Assembly (NCBI GenBank): GCA_007115705.1 | Contig: QXEO01001034.1 | Location: 2,790,001-2,854,000, forward strand | Length of the DNA: 64,000 nt | Direction of reading: 5' to 3' | From: Dactylis glomerata | Lineage: Eukaryota > Streptophyta > Magnoliopsida > Poales > Poaceae | In this document: piece after piece, positions 21,401 to 32,204 of the stretch | Layout: every line of letters starts with the position of its first letter | Numbering within the stretch: position 1 is the stretch's first letter | Notes under the pieces: generated by a model | Databases searched by the model: none | What the model saw: the letters and a program-made list of their open reading frames with translations, nothing else | What the model was told of the DNA's origin: nothing | Program-made: the position numbers and the translations under genes

Positions 21401-21483
21401 ACGAAGTGTAAACAAAACATAAAGCAATTGGTGTAAAACTAGCATGGAGCATCAAATATTATAGATATGTTTGCAACGTATCA
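18436..21483 (-). repeat. Solo LTR (family A-related), minus strand, carrying another solo LTR
   Basis: On the minus strand it begins TGATACGTTGCAAACATATC at 21483 and ends GGAGGCCCAACA at 18436. Without the inner insert (19549-21182 plus one 5-bp repeat) it is about 1409 bp. Its immediate flanks, GACAG (18431-18435) and GCCTC (21484-21488), do not match, so the target duplication has decayed or the LTR derives from recombination. The interrupted LINE frame is continuous across it. It belongs to a different subfamily from the other family A LTRs, differing strongly in its distal half. Confidence 0.75.
19549..21182 (+). repeat. Solo LTR (family A) with CGCGC target-site duplication
   Basis: This 1634-bp LTR starts TGATACGTCTCAAACG and ends CGCCATCA. 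It is flanked by CGCGC at 19544-19548 and 21183-21187. No primer site or internal region follows, so the two original LTRs have probably recombined. It sits inside the minus-strand LTR 18436-21483. A TATA-like CCTATATATTCCCC lies at about 19916-19929. Confidence 0.9.
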
Positions 21484-22432
21484 GCCTCCAAGATCTTTAA
21501 TGATCGCTGCATCGGAATTAAGCATAACAAAACTCGGCGGCGGTGGTGTCCATTTTACAGGTGAAGGACTAGACACACACCTTTTATCCTTTTTCTGCTT
21601 GATTAAGTGCAACCTGATTTGATCAACATAAGCAAGAATCTTCCCACACGTCCATTGAGGATTTGGCTTTACTTCAGTATTACAGAGATCATTGAGGGCT
21701 TCCCAAATATGCCAGCATCCAACCGCTAGGGTTGTTGCTTGCAGCTCTGTTGCCTTGACGAGGAAGTTGAAGAGCCATTGCCTATGTGAGATAAAGTGCT
21801 TCCTCTTTAATTGAAAACTAACAGTCTGCTTCACTTCCCGTCAAACCATCCTGGCGAACTGACATGAAAGGAGTGCATGGACAATATCCTCACTCCGATC
21901 ACAGAAGACGCAAGGCCTAGTATCCGGAACCTGTCTTTTACTCAGCTCGACACCGCTATGAAGGCAATTATGCGCAAACCGTCACAAGTGAATAATCATC
22001 TTGCCAGGCGCCTTGATACGCCACAATGCCTTCTAATCTTTCTCCATCGCCTTAGCATCTGAGGTATTTCCTTTCGCTGCAGTCCCTTGGGCTTGGAAAA
22101 ATTTGTTAGACCGAGCGTAATAATAGGCAGAGTGAATAGTATAGTTACCATGCTTAGTGTGAGGCCAGCTAACGAAATCCTCGCCGCCATGGCGGGCAAT
22201 TGGTATCGTAAGAATTTCAGAAGTGATAGCAGGCTCGAAAAAAGCATGGACCATTTCAGAGCACCATTCTCGACTATCCTCATTCAGAAGACAATGCACT
22301 TTAGCCATAGAAGGGATAGGTGACACCGTCTTGAACAAGCCAGGTTGGAAGTGAGGTATCCAATTGTCAGTTTTCCATCTCCGATTCCCCACCAGACACC
22401 CTGGACAAGAAGGTCCCTCCCATGAACAATAC
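21484..22432 (-). pseudogene. LINE fragment: reverse-transcriptase C-terminus and zinc-binding region
   Basis: The minus strand encodes a frame with FVSWPHTKHGNYTIHSAYY, then RFAHNCLHSGVEL and CVFCDRSEDIVHALLSC, a C-x2-C...H-x4-C set typical of the zf-RVT region after a LINE reverse transcriptase. The start of the RNase H domain (LNSDAAIIKDLGG) lies at the left end. At least one in-frame stop (near 22005) and a stop after the zinc region show decay. At the right edge the frame is broken by the element at 22433. Confidence 0.8.
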
Positions 22433-24073
22433 TGATACGTCTCAAACGTATCTATAATTTTTGATGCTCCATGCTTGTTCTTACACCATTTGCTTTGTGC
22501 TTTGTTACACTTTGTGGCGTTTTTATGCACTATCCGGAACTAACCTATTAACAAGATGCCATAGTGCCAGTTCCATGTTTTCTGCTGTTTTTGTGTTTCA
22601 GAAAAGTTACACAGGAAATATTCTCGGAATTGGACGAAATGAAAGCCGAACCTCGTATTTTTACCGAAGCTTCGCGAAGACCAAAGGTGAGACGGAGGGG
22701 GGGCAGGGGCCAGCCTCACCATCAGGGGGCGCGGTCCAGCCCCTGGCCGCGCCCATCTATGGTGAGACCCCCTGGTCCACCTCCTGACGCTGCCCCTTCG
22801 CCTATAAAGTCCCCTCGACAGGAAAAACCTATAGGACGGATCGCTTTTCCTCGAAACATACTGCAAGCCGCTGCCATCATCGAAATGAGATCGGGAGGAT
22901 CCAGGATCTCTTCCTGACACCCCGCCGAAGAGGGGAATCCCTGCCGGAGGCCTTCTCCACCACCATGGTAGCCTCCAGAGTGATGTGTGAGTAGTCTACC
23001 TTGGACTATGGGTCCATAGCAGTAGCTAGATGGTTGTGTTCTCCACCATGTGCTTCATGTTTAGATCTTGTGAGCTGCCCTACATGATCAAGATCATCTT
23101 TATGTAATCATACATGTTATGTTTGTTGGGATCCGATGAGTATTGGTACTATTTCAAGTTGATGTGCTGAATTATATCTTATGTTATCTCTATGTTGTTT
23201 ATGATCATGCATGCTTTCCATTGCTAGTAGCTATCTTGTCCGAGTAGATGCTAGTGACTCCAAGAGGGAGTACTTATGCTCGATAGTTGGGTTCATGCCT
23301 CTATTTAATCTGGGGGAGTGACAGAAACCTCTAAGGTTGTAGATGTGTTGTTGCCAGTAGGGAGAAAACAACATTCTTGTGTCCAAGGACATTTGCTTTG
23401 TTTAAATTACGCACTTTGCTTAATGCAATTATCTGTTGTTCGCAACTTAATACTCAAGGGGTCCTGGGATAATTGCCCGCGAGTGGATTTTTAGTCATAG
23501 ATGCAGTTGGATGGCGGTCTATGTATTTTGTCGTAATGCCCAGAGTAAGCCTCATAATGATCCTCGTGATGTATGTACGTTATCTTTACTCTATCAATTG
23601 CCCAACTATAATTTGTTTACCCAGCATGCTTTATTTATCTTATGGAGAGACGCCACTAGTGAACTGTGGATCCCGGTCCAATTTCCTTTACATAGCTTTA
23701 CCGTTTTACTTTACTCGCACTGTTTACTTTCTTGCATTACTATTATCCTTTTACCACTCGATACGCTCAATCCTTTGTTTACAGCAAACCGGTGAGATTG
23801 ACAACCTCATCGTAAGTTGGGAGCAAAGTACTTGTTTGTGTTGTGTGCAAGTTTCACGTTGCTGCTAGGTGAAGACACACCAACAAGTTTCCTGGCGCCA
23901 TTGTCTGAAGCGTCATGAAGCTAGCAAGCATCACCTTCTTAAGTTTGGTTCTTTCTCCTACTGGTTCGATAAACCCTGGTTTTATAACCGAGGGAAGACT
24001 TGCTGCTATGCTCATCACACCTGCTCTTAGGGTTCCCAACTGGTCAGTCATCTACATCAACACCGCACCATCA
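22433..24073 (+). repeat. 5' LTR of element 1
   Basis: It begins TGATACGTCTC and ends ACCGCACCATCA. A TATA-like CCTATAAAGTCCCC at 22801-22814 in a GC-rich setting is the probable promoter. The element's transcript should start shortly after it. Confidence 0.92.
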
Positions 24074-24083
24074 ACAAGTTTTC

Positions 24084-24101
24084 TGGCGCCGTTGCCGGGG
24101 A
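24084..24101 (+). other. Primer-binding site of element 1
   Basis: TGGCGCCGTTGCCGGGGA begins ten bases after the LTR end. The same motif appears at the other family A elements of this window. The tRNA that primes it was not identified. Confidence 0.8.
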
Positions 24102-24239
24102 GAAAGAAGACTTCTGCAAGGGGAGTCTATCACGCACAATCTTTTACTTTGTTTTTGTTTTGTTTTGCTTTACTTTATTTTTGCTTGCATCTTTTTATCA
24201 AAAATACAAAAAATTAGTTTCTATTTCAAGTTGCTTTTT

Positions 24240-25106
24240 ATGTCTAGTTTAGTTGTTGTTACTATGTCGCCCGAGGAAATGATCCTCACTTTCAAACAAA
24301 AGAGTGAGGAAAGTTTGAAAGAAGCTTGGTCTAGAATATATGATTGGCATGGAAAAACTGAACCGAAAATGACTTTGATTTTGCTTCTTAGTAGCTTTTA
24401 CTTTGGACTTGCTCTTCATTATAGATATGCTTTGGATGCTACAGCAGAAGGAGATTTCCTTCATTGTGATGGAGATCAAGCTTTCAATATTATAAAAAAG
24501 TTGATTACAATTTATAGCATGCTAAGTGATTTTGATTCCTCTCTTGTGAGCATTTTTGCTAGACTTAATACTCTTGAGACTCACACTGCTTATTTGGGTA
24601 ATTGCTATAGTACTTTGCGCGAGCATTTTGATTATGTGCCAACAAATTCTGAACCATCAAGTTGGTTCCCTACGGTGAAAATCACCATTAGTGGTGAAAC
24701 TTATCATGCCCGTTGTGATATTATGTCTGAATTTTTTCTTATGCCAAAGGATGTTTATGAATCTTTGAGTCTTTGGAAACTTTCTGAGGGGGGAGAAGAA
24801 ATTCCTCTTGCTAATAATGCTACTATATTTCCCGTTGGAATAGCTGAAGGAGTTTATACAAAAGTCCTAGGAAGAATGGTATCTACTGATTATCTTGTTA
24901 TTGAATGTGTAGGAAAAGGACAAATCACGCTTGGAAGGTCTCTACTGAAGCTCCTGGGCGCCATTATAGATGTGGGAAAAGGCACTATAAGATTCATCTC
25001 CCCACCTTGCAATAGTCACATTTTTTCTAGAGTCAAGAGCAAAGGTAAGAAAGGAAGACGTAAGGCATCCGTTGATCCTAATGCTTCATCGCTTGATAAT
25101 ACTTGA
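24240..25106 (+). CDS. Gag-fragment/degenerate protease ORF of element 1 (Athila-like)
   Basis: The 288-residue frame starts at the first ATG after the leader; an upstream ATG at 24000 lies in the LTR and is not used here. Residues 10-130 match the Athila-type gag segment (EESLKEAWSRIYDW, TEPKMTLILLLSSFYFGLAL, GDFLHCDGDQAFNIIKKLI). Residues 142-257 have the shape of the following retropepsin-like region (FPTVKITISG, LMPKDVYESL, LGRSLLKLLGAIIDVGKGTI). At the expected D-[ST]-G active site the protein reads C-D-I-M-S (Asp160-Ser163), so proteolysis is unlikely. The rest of gag and all of pol are missing; there is no stop or frameshift in this fused frame. It ends in a basic tail (KSKGKKGRRK). 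Function as an RNA-binding or assembly protein is only an inference. Confidence 0.75.
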   Translation: MSSLVVVTMSPEEMILTFKQKSEESLKEAWSRIYDWHGKTEPKMTLILLLSSFYFGLALHYRYALDATAEGDFLHCDGDQAFNIIKKLITIYSMLSDFDSSLVSIFARLNTLETHTAYLGNCYSTLREHFDYVPTNSEPSSWFPTVKITISGETYHARCDIMSEFFLMPKDVYESLSLWKLSEGGEEIPLANNATIFPVGIAEGVYTKVLGRMVSTDYLVIECVGKGQITLGRSLLKLLGAIIDVGKGTIRFISPPCNSHIFSRVKSKGKKGRRKASVDPNASSLDNT

Positions 25107-28038
25107 TTTGCACTTTCTGCGCCTAGCTCAAAGGCGTTAAAGAAAAGCACTCTTGGGAGATAACCCATCGTTTTCTTTTTAGTTCTTTTTCTTTTATTTG
25201 AGTCTTGGAAGTTATTACTACTGTAATAACTGCTCCTTATCCTTTTTATTTCGTTGTTGTGCCAAGAAGAACCTCTAATTTGAGGGAGGTAAGATTTGGG
25301 GAAGTTGCTGTCGTGAAACAGATTTTGGTGCTGCACCGTAAAAATTCGTGAAAATTCTCAAAATATCTTTTTTACCTGAGATTTCTTGTACATATGCCCC
25401 AGGTTATATCCAAACTTTTATTAGTTTTGCACTTTTTGATTTGAGCAACAGAAGGTCCTCGAAAAAATCGACCTTTGTCAGCTGTTCTGTTTTGACAGAT
25501 TTCTGCCACTATTTGTGTTTGCCTCTCGATCGCTTTCTTTTTGAGTTCTTTTGATCACGGAACTTTTGGAGAAGTTTCTACAGTAGTATATGCTTTATAT
25601 GTGGTGTTTCTGAGTTGAAACCTGAACCAAAAAGGGTTGATTCATTATTATGTTTATGCTAACATTGCTAATAGAATTGTGTGAAGTTTTGTATGAAGGA
25701 AGTTTACAAGTGTAGGGATTGGAGAATAATGAGATGAGGTGAAGAATGGACAAAAGCTCAAGCTTGGGGATGCCCATGTCACCCCAAGAAATATCCAAGA
25801 GGTACAAGCATCAAAGCTTGGGGATGCCCCCGAGGCACCCCTTCTTCATCGGCAAAAATCAGGTCACTTTTCAACACACTATATTTTTATTGCTTCATGC
25901 ACTATGCATTTTTCTTGGAGCGTCTTTACTTTTGCTTTCAGTTTTCTTTTGTTTTTTTAGCTGCAATAAATGGTTGGACCCCAACAAACTTATTTTGGAG
26001 AAGATTTACTCGCTTTTCATTTCCCAAGAACACTCTAGTTTTCACTCTTATCGTTCAACGAGTGTTCTCTTTTTCTAGAACCGCGTTTAGCTTTTGTTTT
26101 TCGCCTTGATTTTTGTTCAGATCTTGTTATATCTTTGTATCAAGGTGTATTTGGACCACTGGTCTATGTTGGTATTCATCAAAAGAGCTATTTCAAAAAG
26201 GTTGGAATGGTGTTGGAAAAGAGAAAAAGTTTCATGCAAAAAAGTGGTACAAAAAGGAGCTTGTTTAGACTGCGGCTTAGACTTTTTCATGCCATGCTTG
26301 ATATTGTTTTGATAGTATGCTTAGTGATTTTTTCTGTAGCATGACTTGTCTCAAATGACTGAGATTTCTTAATGAGCCTTTGAAAAAAATCATGCGTTAT
26401 TTTTATTTTATGGAAGCATTAATTTGGTTTTCTCCTTGATGCTTTATTTGGGTTGACTTGGCGCATGTTTACAACATGTTTGAATCATACAAAGTCGCCA
26501 TAAGCCTCTATGATCATTTAGTTTTTGACTTTTGATGCCATTTTATGCTTCTTTTAATGATGTTTTGTCGCTATGCATGATTATGGCCGTTATTGCTCTC
26601 TTAGTTGGTCGCTCCCAGTCTTTTGCTAGCCCTCATTTTGTACTGAGTATGAGCTCTACTCGTGCATCCAACTCCCAAAAACCAAGTTATTCCAATGTGT
26701 CCATCATACATATTAGCAATTTACTATTCCAAAGTACATTTGACTTGCTTTTATCTATCCTTCGAATTAAACTCTTTTGGTGTTATGCAAAAATTAGTCA
26801 GTAAAGCTCTCACGAACCTGATGGCACACTTTACTTTTCTCGCTTTTAAAATTTTGACATTGTGGCTCTTTTATGTTGATGTTATGCTTGCAAGTTGTAA
26901 GTTGGAAATTAGCCAAACCATGCCGTCATGGAGTAAGCTTTCAACAATGCACTTCTCTTATTTGAGTTGATATCGTGATCTTTTGTTTATGGATACTCGC
27001 GATGTGAAATAAGTTGGGAATCTTGCGGGATCAAGGAGTTTGTATATGTGTTAGAGAAACGCCTGGGCCGCTAATCTAAGCCATGCATCATTCATGGTGG
27101 AAATTTACAGCATGCCCATAGTGGACATTCGACGACGCATCTCAAAATAAAAAGCTATACCAATGGTAAATAAAAGAGATGCCGAGGTGTTCATTGTCTG
27201 TTTGTCCTGTCATTTTGATGTGGGCTTCTTCCATGTCATCGGGCAAGGAGGTACCCCGTTGGCGGTTCTCGATGATACGTGTATACTTACAATGACAAGA
27301 GCTTGCTTGGGACCCGAAGTCGAGTAGCATGAGGTTTGGATATTCGTACTTCACAGGACACGAGGTTTTCAACTTATTGTTTGTCAAGCATATGCTCATA
27401 AACGTTCTTGCATTTACCTTAACCATTCAAGATGCCTATGATGGGGGCAATGAGAGCTCAAAGCTACTAAGTACCATAATTTTTTAAGGTTTATAAAACT
27501 TGCAATCACTGCTTCCCTCTGCGAAGGGCCTTTCTTTTACTTTTATATTGAGTCTCCACCTTCTACCTTTATGCACCGTCTAAGAGAGTATAGTTGCCAT
27601 TCTGAGTTTAATGTGCATAGTCCCAAAGTTTATCATTGATTGATTTATGATTTTGGTTTCACTTGTTCTTAAATTATTTATATCTAGTCGCTCTCTTAAA
27701 CTTGAAGGTGTCCTATGCATTTATGTTTTGCTCTTCCATGAAGGACAAGCTGAAAACTATTTGCTATGTTTTTCCATATGATTTGAACACACGTTTGACT
27801 TTCATTGTTTCATTATTCATGATCTTTCGTTTGTGTTTCTTTCCATGTTATAACATGGTTGCTAAGTTCTTATTGTCAAGATTATGTCTTTTATGCCCAT
27901 GTATTAAGTTCTTTTGATCCCAGCACTCAATGCTTACATAGATGATCAAGATTGTGATGGTGCATGTCACCTCAAAAATTATTCTTTTGTTATCACTTAC
28001 CTACTCGAGGACGAGCAGGAGTTAAGCTTGGGGATGCT
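25107..28038 (+). other. Non-coding 3' internal domain of element 1
   Basis: No frame above about 110 codons and no pol motif is present. From about 25570 to the 3' LTR it aligns along its length with 46583-49055 of element 2. Before that point the two elements are unrelated. The 14-mer AAGCTTGGGGATGC occurs at 25760, 25814 and 28024, the last being the purine-rich tract next to the 3' LTR. Confidence 0.8.
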
Positions 28039-29691
28039 TGATACGTCTCAAACGTATCTATAATTTTTGATGCTCCATGATTGTTCTTACACCATTTGCT
28101 TTGTGTTTTGTTACACTTCGTGGCGTTTTTATGCACTTTCTGGAACTAACCTATTAACAAGATGCCACAGTGCCAGTTCCCTGTTTTCTGCTATTTTTGT
28201 GTTTCAGAAAAGTTACACAGGAAATATTCTCGGAATTGGACGAAACGAAAGCTTAACCTCCTATTTTTGCCGAAGCTTCGCGAAGACCGAAGATAAGACA
28301 GAGGGGGGCCAGGGGCCAGCCTCACCACCAGGGGGCACGACCCAGCCCCTGGCCGCGCCCACCTGTGGTGAGACCCCCTGGTCCACCTCCTGACGCTGCC
28401 CCTTCGCCTATAAAGTTCTTTCGACAGGAAAAACCTATAGGACGAATCGCTTTTCCTCAAAACATACTGCAAGCCACCGCCGTCGTCGAAACGAGATCGG
28501 GAGGATCCAGGAGCTCTTCCCGGCACCCTGCCGGAGAGGGGAATCCCTGCCAGAGGCCTTCTCCACCATCATGGTCTCCTTCGGAGTGATGTGTGAGTAG
28601 TCTACCTTGGACTACGGGTCCATAGCAGTAGCTAGATGGTTGTCTTCTCCACCATGTGCTTCATGTTTAGATCTTGTGAGCTGCCCTACATGATCAAGAT
28701 CATCTTTATGTAATCATACATGTTGTGTTTGTTGGGATCCGATAAGTATTGGTACTATGTCAAGTTGATGTGCTGAGTTATATCTTATATTATCTCTATG
28801 TTGTTTATGATCTTGCATACTTTCCGTTGCTAGTAGCTATCTTGGCCGAGTAGATGCTAGTGACTCCAAGAAAGAGTATTTATGCTCGATAGTTGGGTTC
28901 ATGCCTCTATTTAATCTGGGGGAGTGACAGAAACCTCGAAGGTTGTAGATGTGCTGTTGCCACTAGGGAGAAAATAGCATTCTTGTGTCCAAGCACATTT
29001 GCTTTGTTTACATTACGCACTTTGCTTAATGCAATTATCTGTTGTTCGCAACTTAGTACTCAAGGGGTCCTCGGACAATTCCCCGCGAGTGGATTTTTAT
29101 TCATAGATGCCGTTGGATGGTGGTCTATGTATTTTGTCGAAATGCCCAGAGTAAGCCTCATAGTGATCCTCGTGATGTATGTACATTATCTTTACGCTAT
29201 CAATTGCCCAACTGTAATTTGTTTACCCAGCATGCTTTATTTATTTTATGGAGAGACGCCACTGGTGAACTGTGGACCCCGGTCCAATTTCCTTTACATA
29301 GCTTTACCGTTTTACTTTACTCGCGCTATTTACTTTCTTGCATTACTATTATCCTTTTACCACTCGATTTACCACTCGATACGCTCAATCCTTTGTTTAC
29401 AGCAAACCGGTGAGATTGACAATCTCATCGCAAGTTGGGAGCAAAGTACTTGTTTGTGTTGTGTGCAGGTTTCACGTTGCTGCTAGGTGAAGACACACCA
29501 ACAAGTTTCCTGGCGCCATTGTCTAGAGTGTCACAAAGCTAGCAAGCATCACCTTCTTAAGTTTGGTTCTTTCTCCTACTAGTTCGATAAACCTTGGTTT
29601 CATAACCGAGGGAAGACTTGCTGCTGTGCTCATCACACCTTCTCTTGGGGTTCCCAACTGGTCGGTCATCTACATCAACACCGCACCATCA
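28039..29691 (+). repeat. 3' LTR of element 1
   Basis: It matches the 5' LTR end to end, begins TGATACGTCTC and ends ACCGCACCATCA, and is followed by the AATAC target copy. It contains a tandem TTTACCACTCGA repeat at about 29357-29380 that the 5' LTR lacks. Confidence 0.92.
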
Positions 29692-29696
29692 AATAC

Positions 29697-31600
29697 TTCT
29701 CCATGTATACGATCATGATCTTGGCTTAGGAGCATGCCAAAAATCAGAGTCAGGGAAACACCTTCCCTTGAGAAACCTTGCACACAAAGATCCCAGGTCT
29801 GTTAGGAAATGCCACCCCTGTTTAGCAAGCATCGTCTGATTAAAGAGGATGAGATCTCGGAACCCCAATCCTCCTAGGGTCTTAGGCGATGATAACAATC
29901 CCATGATATCCAGTGAATCTTCTTCTTTCCATCTTCCTCACCCCACCATCTGTTAGCAACGATAGATTTCATTCTGTAACAATTAGTGAGAGGGAGCTGG
30001 AAGCACCTCATTATGAATGATGGGATGGCTTGAATAATTGATTTCAACAAAGCTTCATTGCCCTCCCTAGACAAGGGCATGTCATTCAAAACACAAATAC
30101 ACTTCCATATGCGTTCGTAAAGGAAACTGAAGGTGGCCGTTGGAGAGCGTCCAATCGAAGTTGGCATACCAAGATAAAATCATTCAAAACTTCACTTTGA
30201 ACCTCCAATATACCCTTCACATCGTTTTCCACCCGGTCATCACAATGAGGGCCGAAGAAAACCGAGGACTTATCAAGATTTACCTTCTGACCAGAACCAT
30301 CACACTAGATCTTGAGTGTATTTTTTAGAGCCTCTACACTCCTTATATAACTTCTAGCAAAGAAGATACTGTCATCTGCAAACAGTAAGTGGGATATTGG
30401 GGGACCGATTCGACCATTGCAAATACAATAGAACTCACCTCGATCCTCCTGTTGTTGCCGTAAGCATGACAAACCCTCAGTGCAAAGAAAAAACAAATAA
30501 GGACTAATTGGGTTGAAGGAATAACCGGTTCAGTCAAGACGCCATTAACACAAACAACATACCGATTTTGAGTCACACATCTCATGACCGATTGAATCCA
30601 ACTAGGATCAAAACCAAGCTTGCACAAATAACCATGGAGATAATTCCATTCCACCATGTCATACGCCTTCATCATATAAATTTTCAGCGCAAAGAAGGGC
30701 TTCTTGGACTTCTGGTTGTGAATAGTATGCAAGCACTCAAAGGCAATAAGGGCATTATCCATGATCAACCTTCCAGGTACGAAAGCACTTTGTTGTTCGG
30801 AAATAATATCCAAAAGTATCACTTTGAGCCTATTTTCCAGAACCTTGGAGGCGATCTTGTAGAGGTCATTGCACAAGCTAATAGGCCAAAAATTCTTGAG
30901 ATGTTTCGGCTTAGCAACTTTAGGAATAAGAATAATGATAGAATCACAAAGTCCTTCTGGAATCTCACTTCCACACAGAAAGCTCTGAACAACATGACAT
31001 ATTTCTGCTTTGAAAAATTCCCAATGAGTTTGATAAAATAAAGCGGGGAACCCATCAGGACCGAGTTCCTTCGTTGGCCCCATTTGAAAAAGTGCAGTCT
31101 CGATTTCTGCATCAGTATAGGCCTTGCATAAGTCTGAGTTCATATCAGCTGTAACTTTAACATGGATAGAATCAAGCACTGCATCCGCAAAGTCACAAGG
31201 TTCAGATAAAATAGGTACTCATAAAATTGATGCACCATACCTTTGATCTCCCCTTGATCCTCACACTTAGAGCCATCCTCACGCATAAGACTAGAAATCT
31301 TGTTTGTACGCCTTCTAGGTGTTGCGATCTCCCTCACGAAGCCACTCGATCCGTGACCTTTGACGTGCCATGCTTTCTTCACATTCAAATAAGTCACACA
31401 GTTTGCATTCAATGTCACATTCCTCTTTCACACTTGCTTCTGACACCGGTTGGCCACGTAGGAAAAAGAGCTGCTGCTCTAACTTCCTAATTTGTTTGTG
31501 TACCAAACCAAAGGTAGCTCGACTCCAATCTCTAAGCATAGGGGCCATTCGATTCAAATTCATCCATGTCGAATGCAGCGAGGGGAGTCATCGCTCCCAG
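29697..31600 (-). pseudogene. LINE fragment: reverse transcriptase
   Basis: The minus strand carries the reverse-transcriptase blocks in order: LGPDGFPALFYQTHWEFF, IILIPKVAKPKHLKNFWPIS, SAFVPGRLIMDNALIAFE, then KAYDMVEW, and after a frame change SHLLFADDSIFFARS with the catalytic A-D-D. GLLSSPKTLGGLGFRDL near 29860 is the usual segment after the palm. Several frameshifts separate these blocks, so no full product is possible. The ORF is cut on the left by the element at 22433-29691. Confidence 0.85.
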
Positions 31601-32140
31601 CTGATCATGCCAACTCCAACGCCTCCATATATCCAGTCGCTTTCTGCCACATTGCTTCATACCAAAAACCTTGTGACACGAAGTGATTAGACTGCCTTCG
31701 TAAATCCTTGGCTAGAGTAATCAAAATAGCATAGTGATCCGACGATGTTGTAATGATATTCTCGACATTGCATTCCTCATATAGATTTATAAAATCAGCA
31801 TTAGCAACAGCCCGATCAAGGCGTACCCGAATATTTGAGTTTGCCTCCAGCCGATTAGTCCAAGTATACTTTGGACCATCGTATCCCAGGTTTGCCAAAC
31901 CACAGTCCTGTAAACAGTCTCGGAAAGCCAAGAGTTGTGCATCAGACCGATCTCGAGGCCCCAGATATTCATCCTGAGAAAGAACTTCATTAAAATCTCC
32001 CCAGCAAAATCCACAGACCATTCCAGGATGATCGCATAGAGCGAAGGAGGTCCCAAAACTCGTGTCGACGATCACGCCTTGGTTCCCCATACACAAAGGA
32101 AGCCATCCACGTCACGCCTCCCTCCCCGACCGAACGACGC
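31601..32140 (-). pseudogene. LINE fragment: truncated endonuclease domain
   Basis: The minus strand encodes FVYGEPRRDRR, then after a frameshift GDFNEVLSQDEYLGPRDRSD, DCGLANLGYDGPKYTWTN and RVRLDRAVANADF, ending with SDHYAILITL. These are the later motifs of the apurinic-type endonuclease of LINEs (G-D-F-N and S-D-H). The first half of the domain is missing at about 32140, which marks the 5' truncation. Confidence 0.82.
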
Positions 32141-32204
32141 ACACATTGCACGTCGCTCTCAGAAACCGGAGAAGTAACACTAGCCCGTTAAGATTTTCCA
32201 GTTT

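Larger units (their letters stand above)
22433..29691 (+). mobile_element. Full-length non-autonomous Gypsy-type LTR element 1
   Basis: The 7259-bp element has LTRs 22433-24073 (1641 bp) and 28039-29691 (1653 bp), a primer site at 24084-24101, a purine-rich tract before the 3' LTR, and a perfect AATAC duplication (22428-22432 and 29692-29696). Only one ORF (24240-25106) is present; polymerase and integrase are absent, so it must have moved with proteins from another element. By eye the two LTRs differ at about 8 of the first 160 positions, and the 3' LTR carries an extra 12-bp repeat near 29357, so the insertion is not recent. It lies in the LINE reverse-transcriptase region. Confidence 0.93.
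16282..32140 (-). mobile_element. 5'-truncated LINE (non-LTR retrotransposon), split by nested insertions
   Basis: Read on the minus strand, the pieces are about 32140-29697 (endonuclease and reverse transcriptase), 22432-21484 (end of reverse transcriptase, zinc-knuckle region, start of RNase H), 18435-17951 (RNase H) and 16308-16282 (3' UTR with AATAAAG and a terminal A-run, seen as T8 on the plus strand). The order matches a plant L1-type ORF2. Frameshifts and stops show it is dead. The missing N-terminus of the endonuclease indicates 5' truncation. I could not match a target-site duplication, so the right boundary is approximate. Insertions within it: 16309-17950, 18436-21483 and 22433-29691. 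Confidence 0.85.

Noticed and set aside
24000..24239. Upstream extension of the element 1 ORF to an ATG at 24000
   Set aside because: That ATG lies in the LTR and the frame would cross the LTR end and primer site; 24240 is the natural start after the leader.
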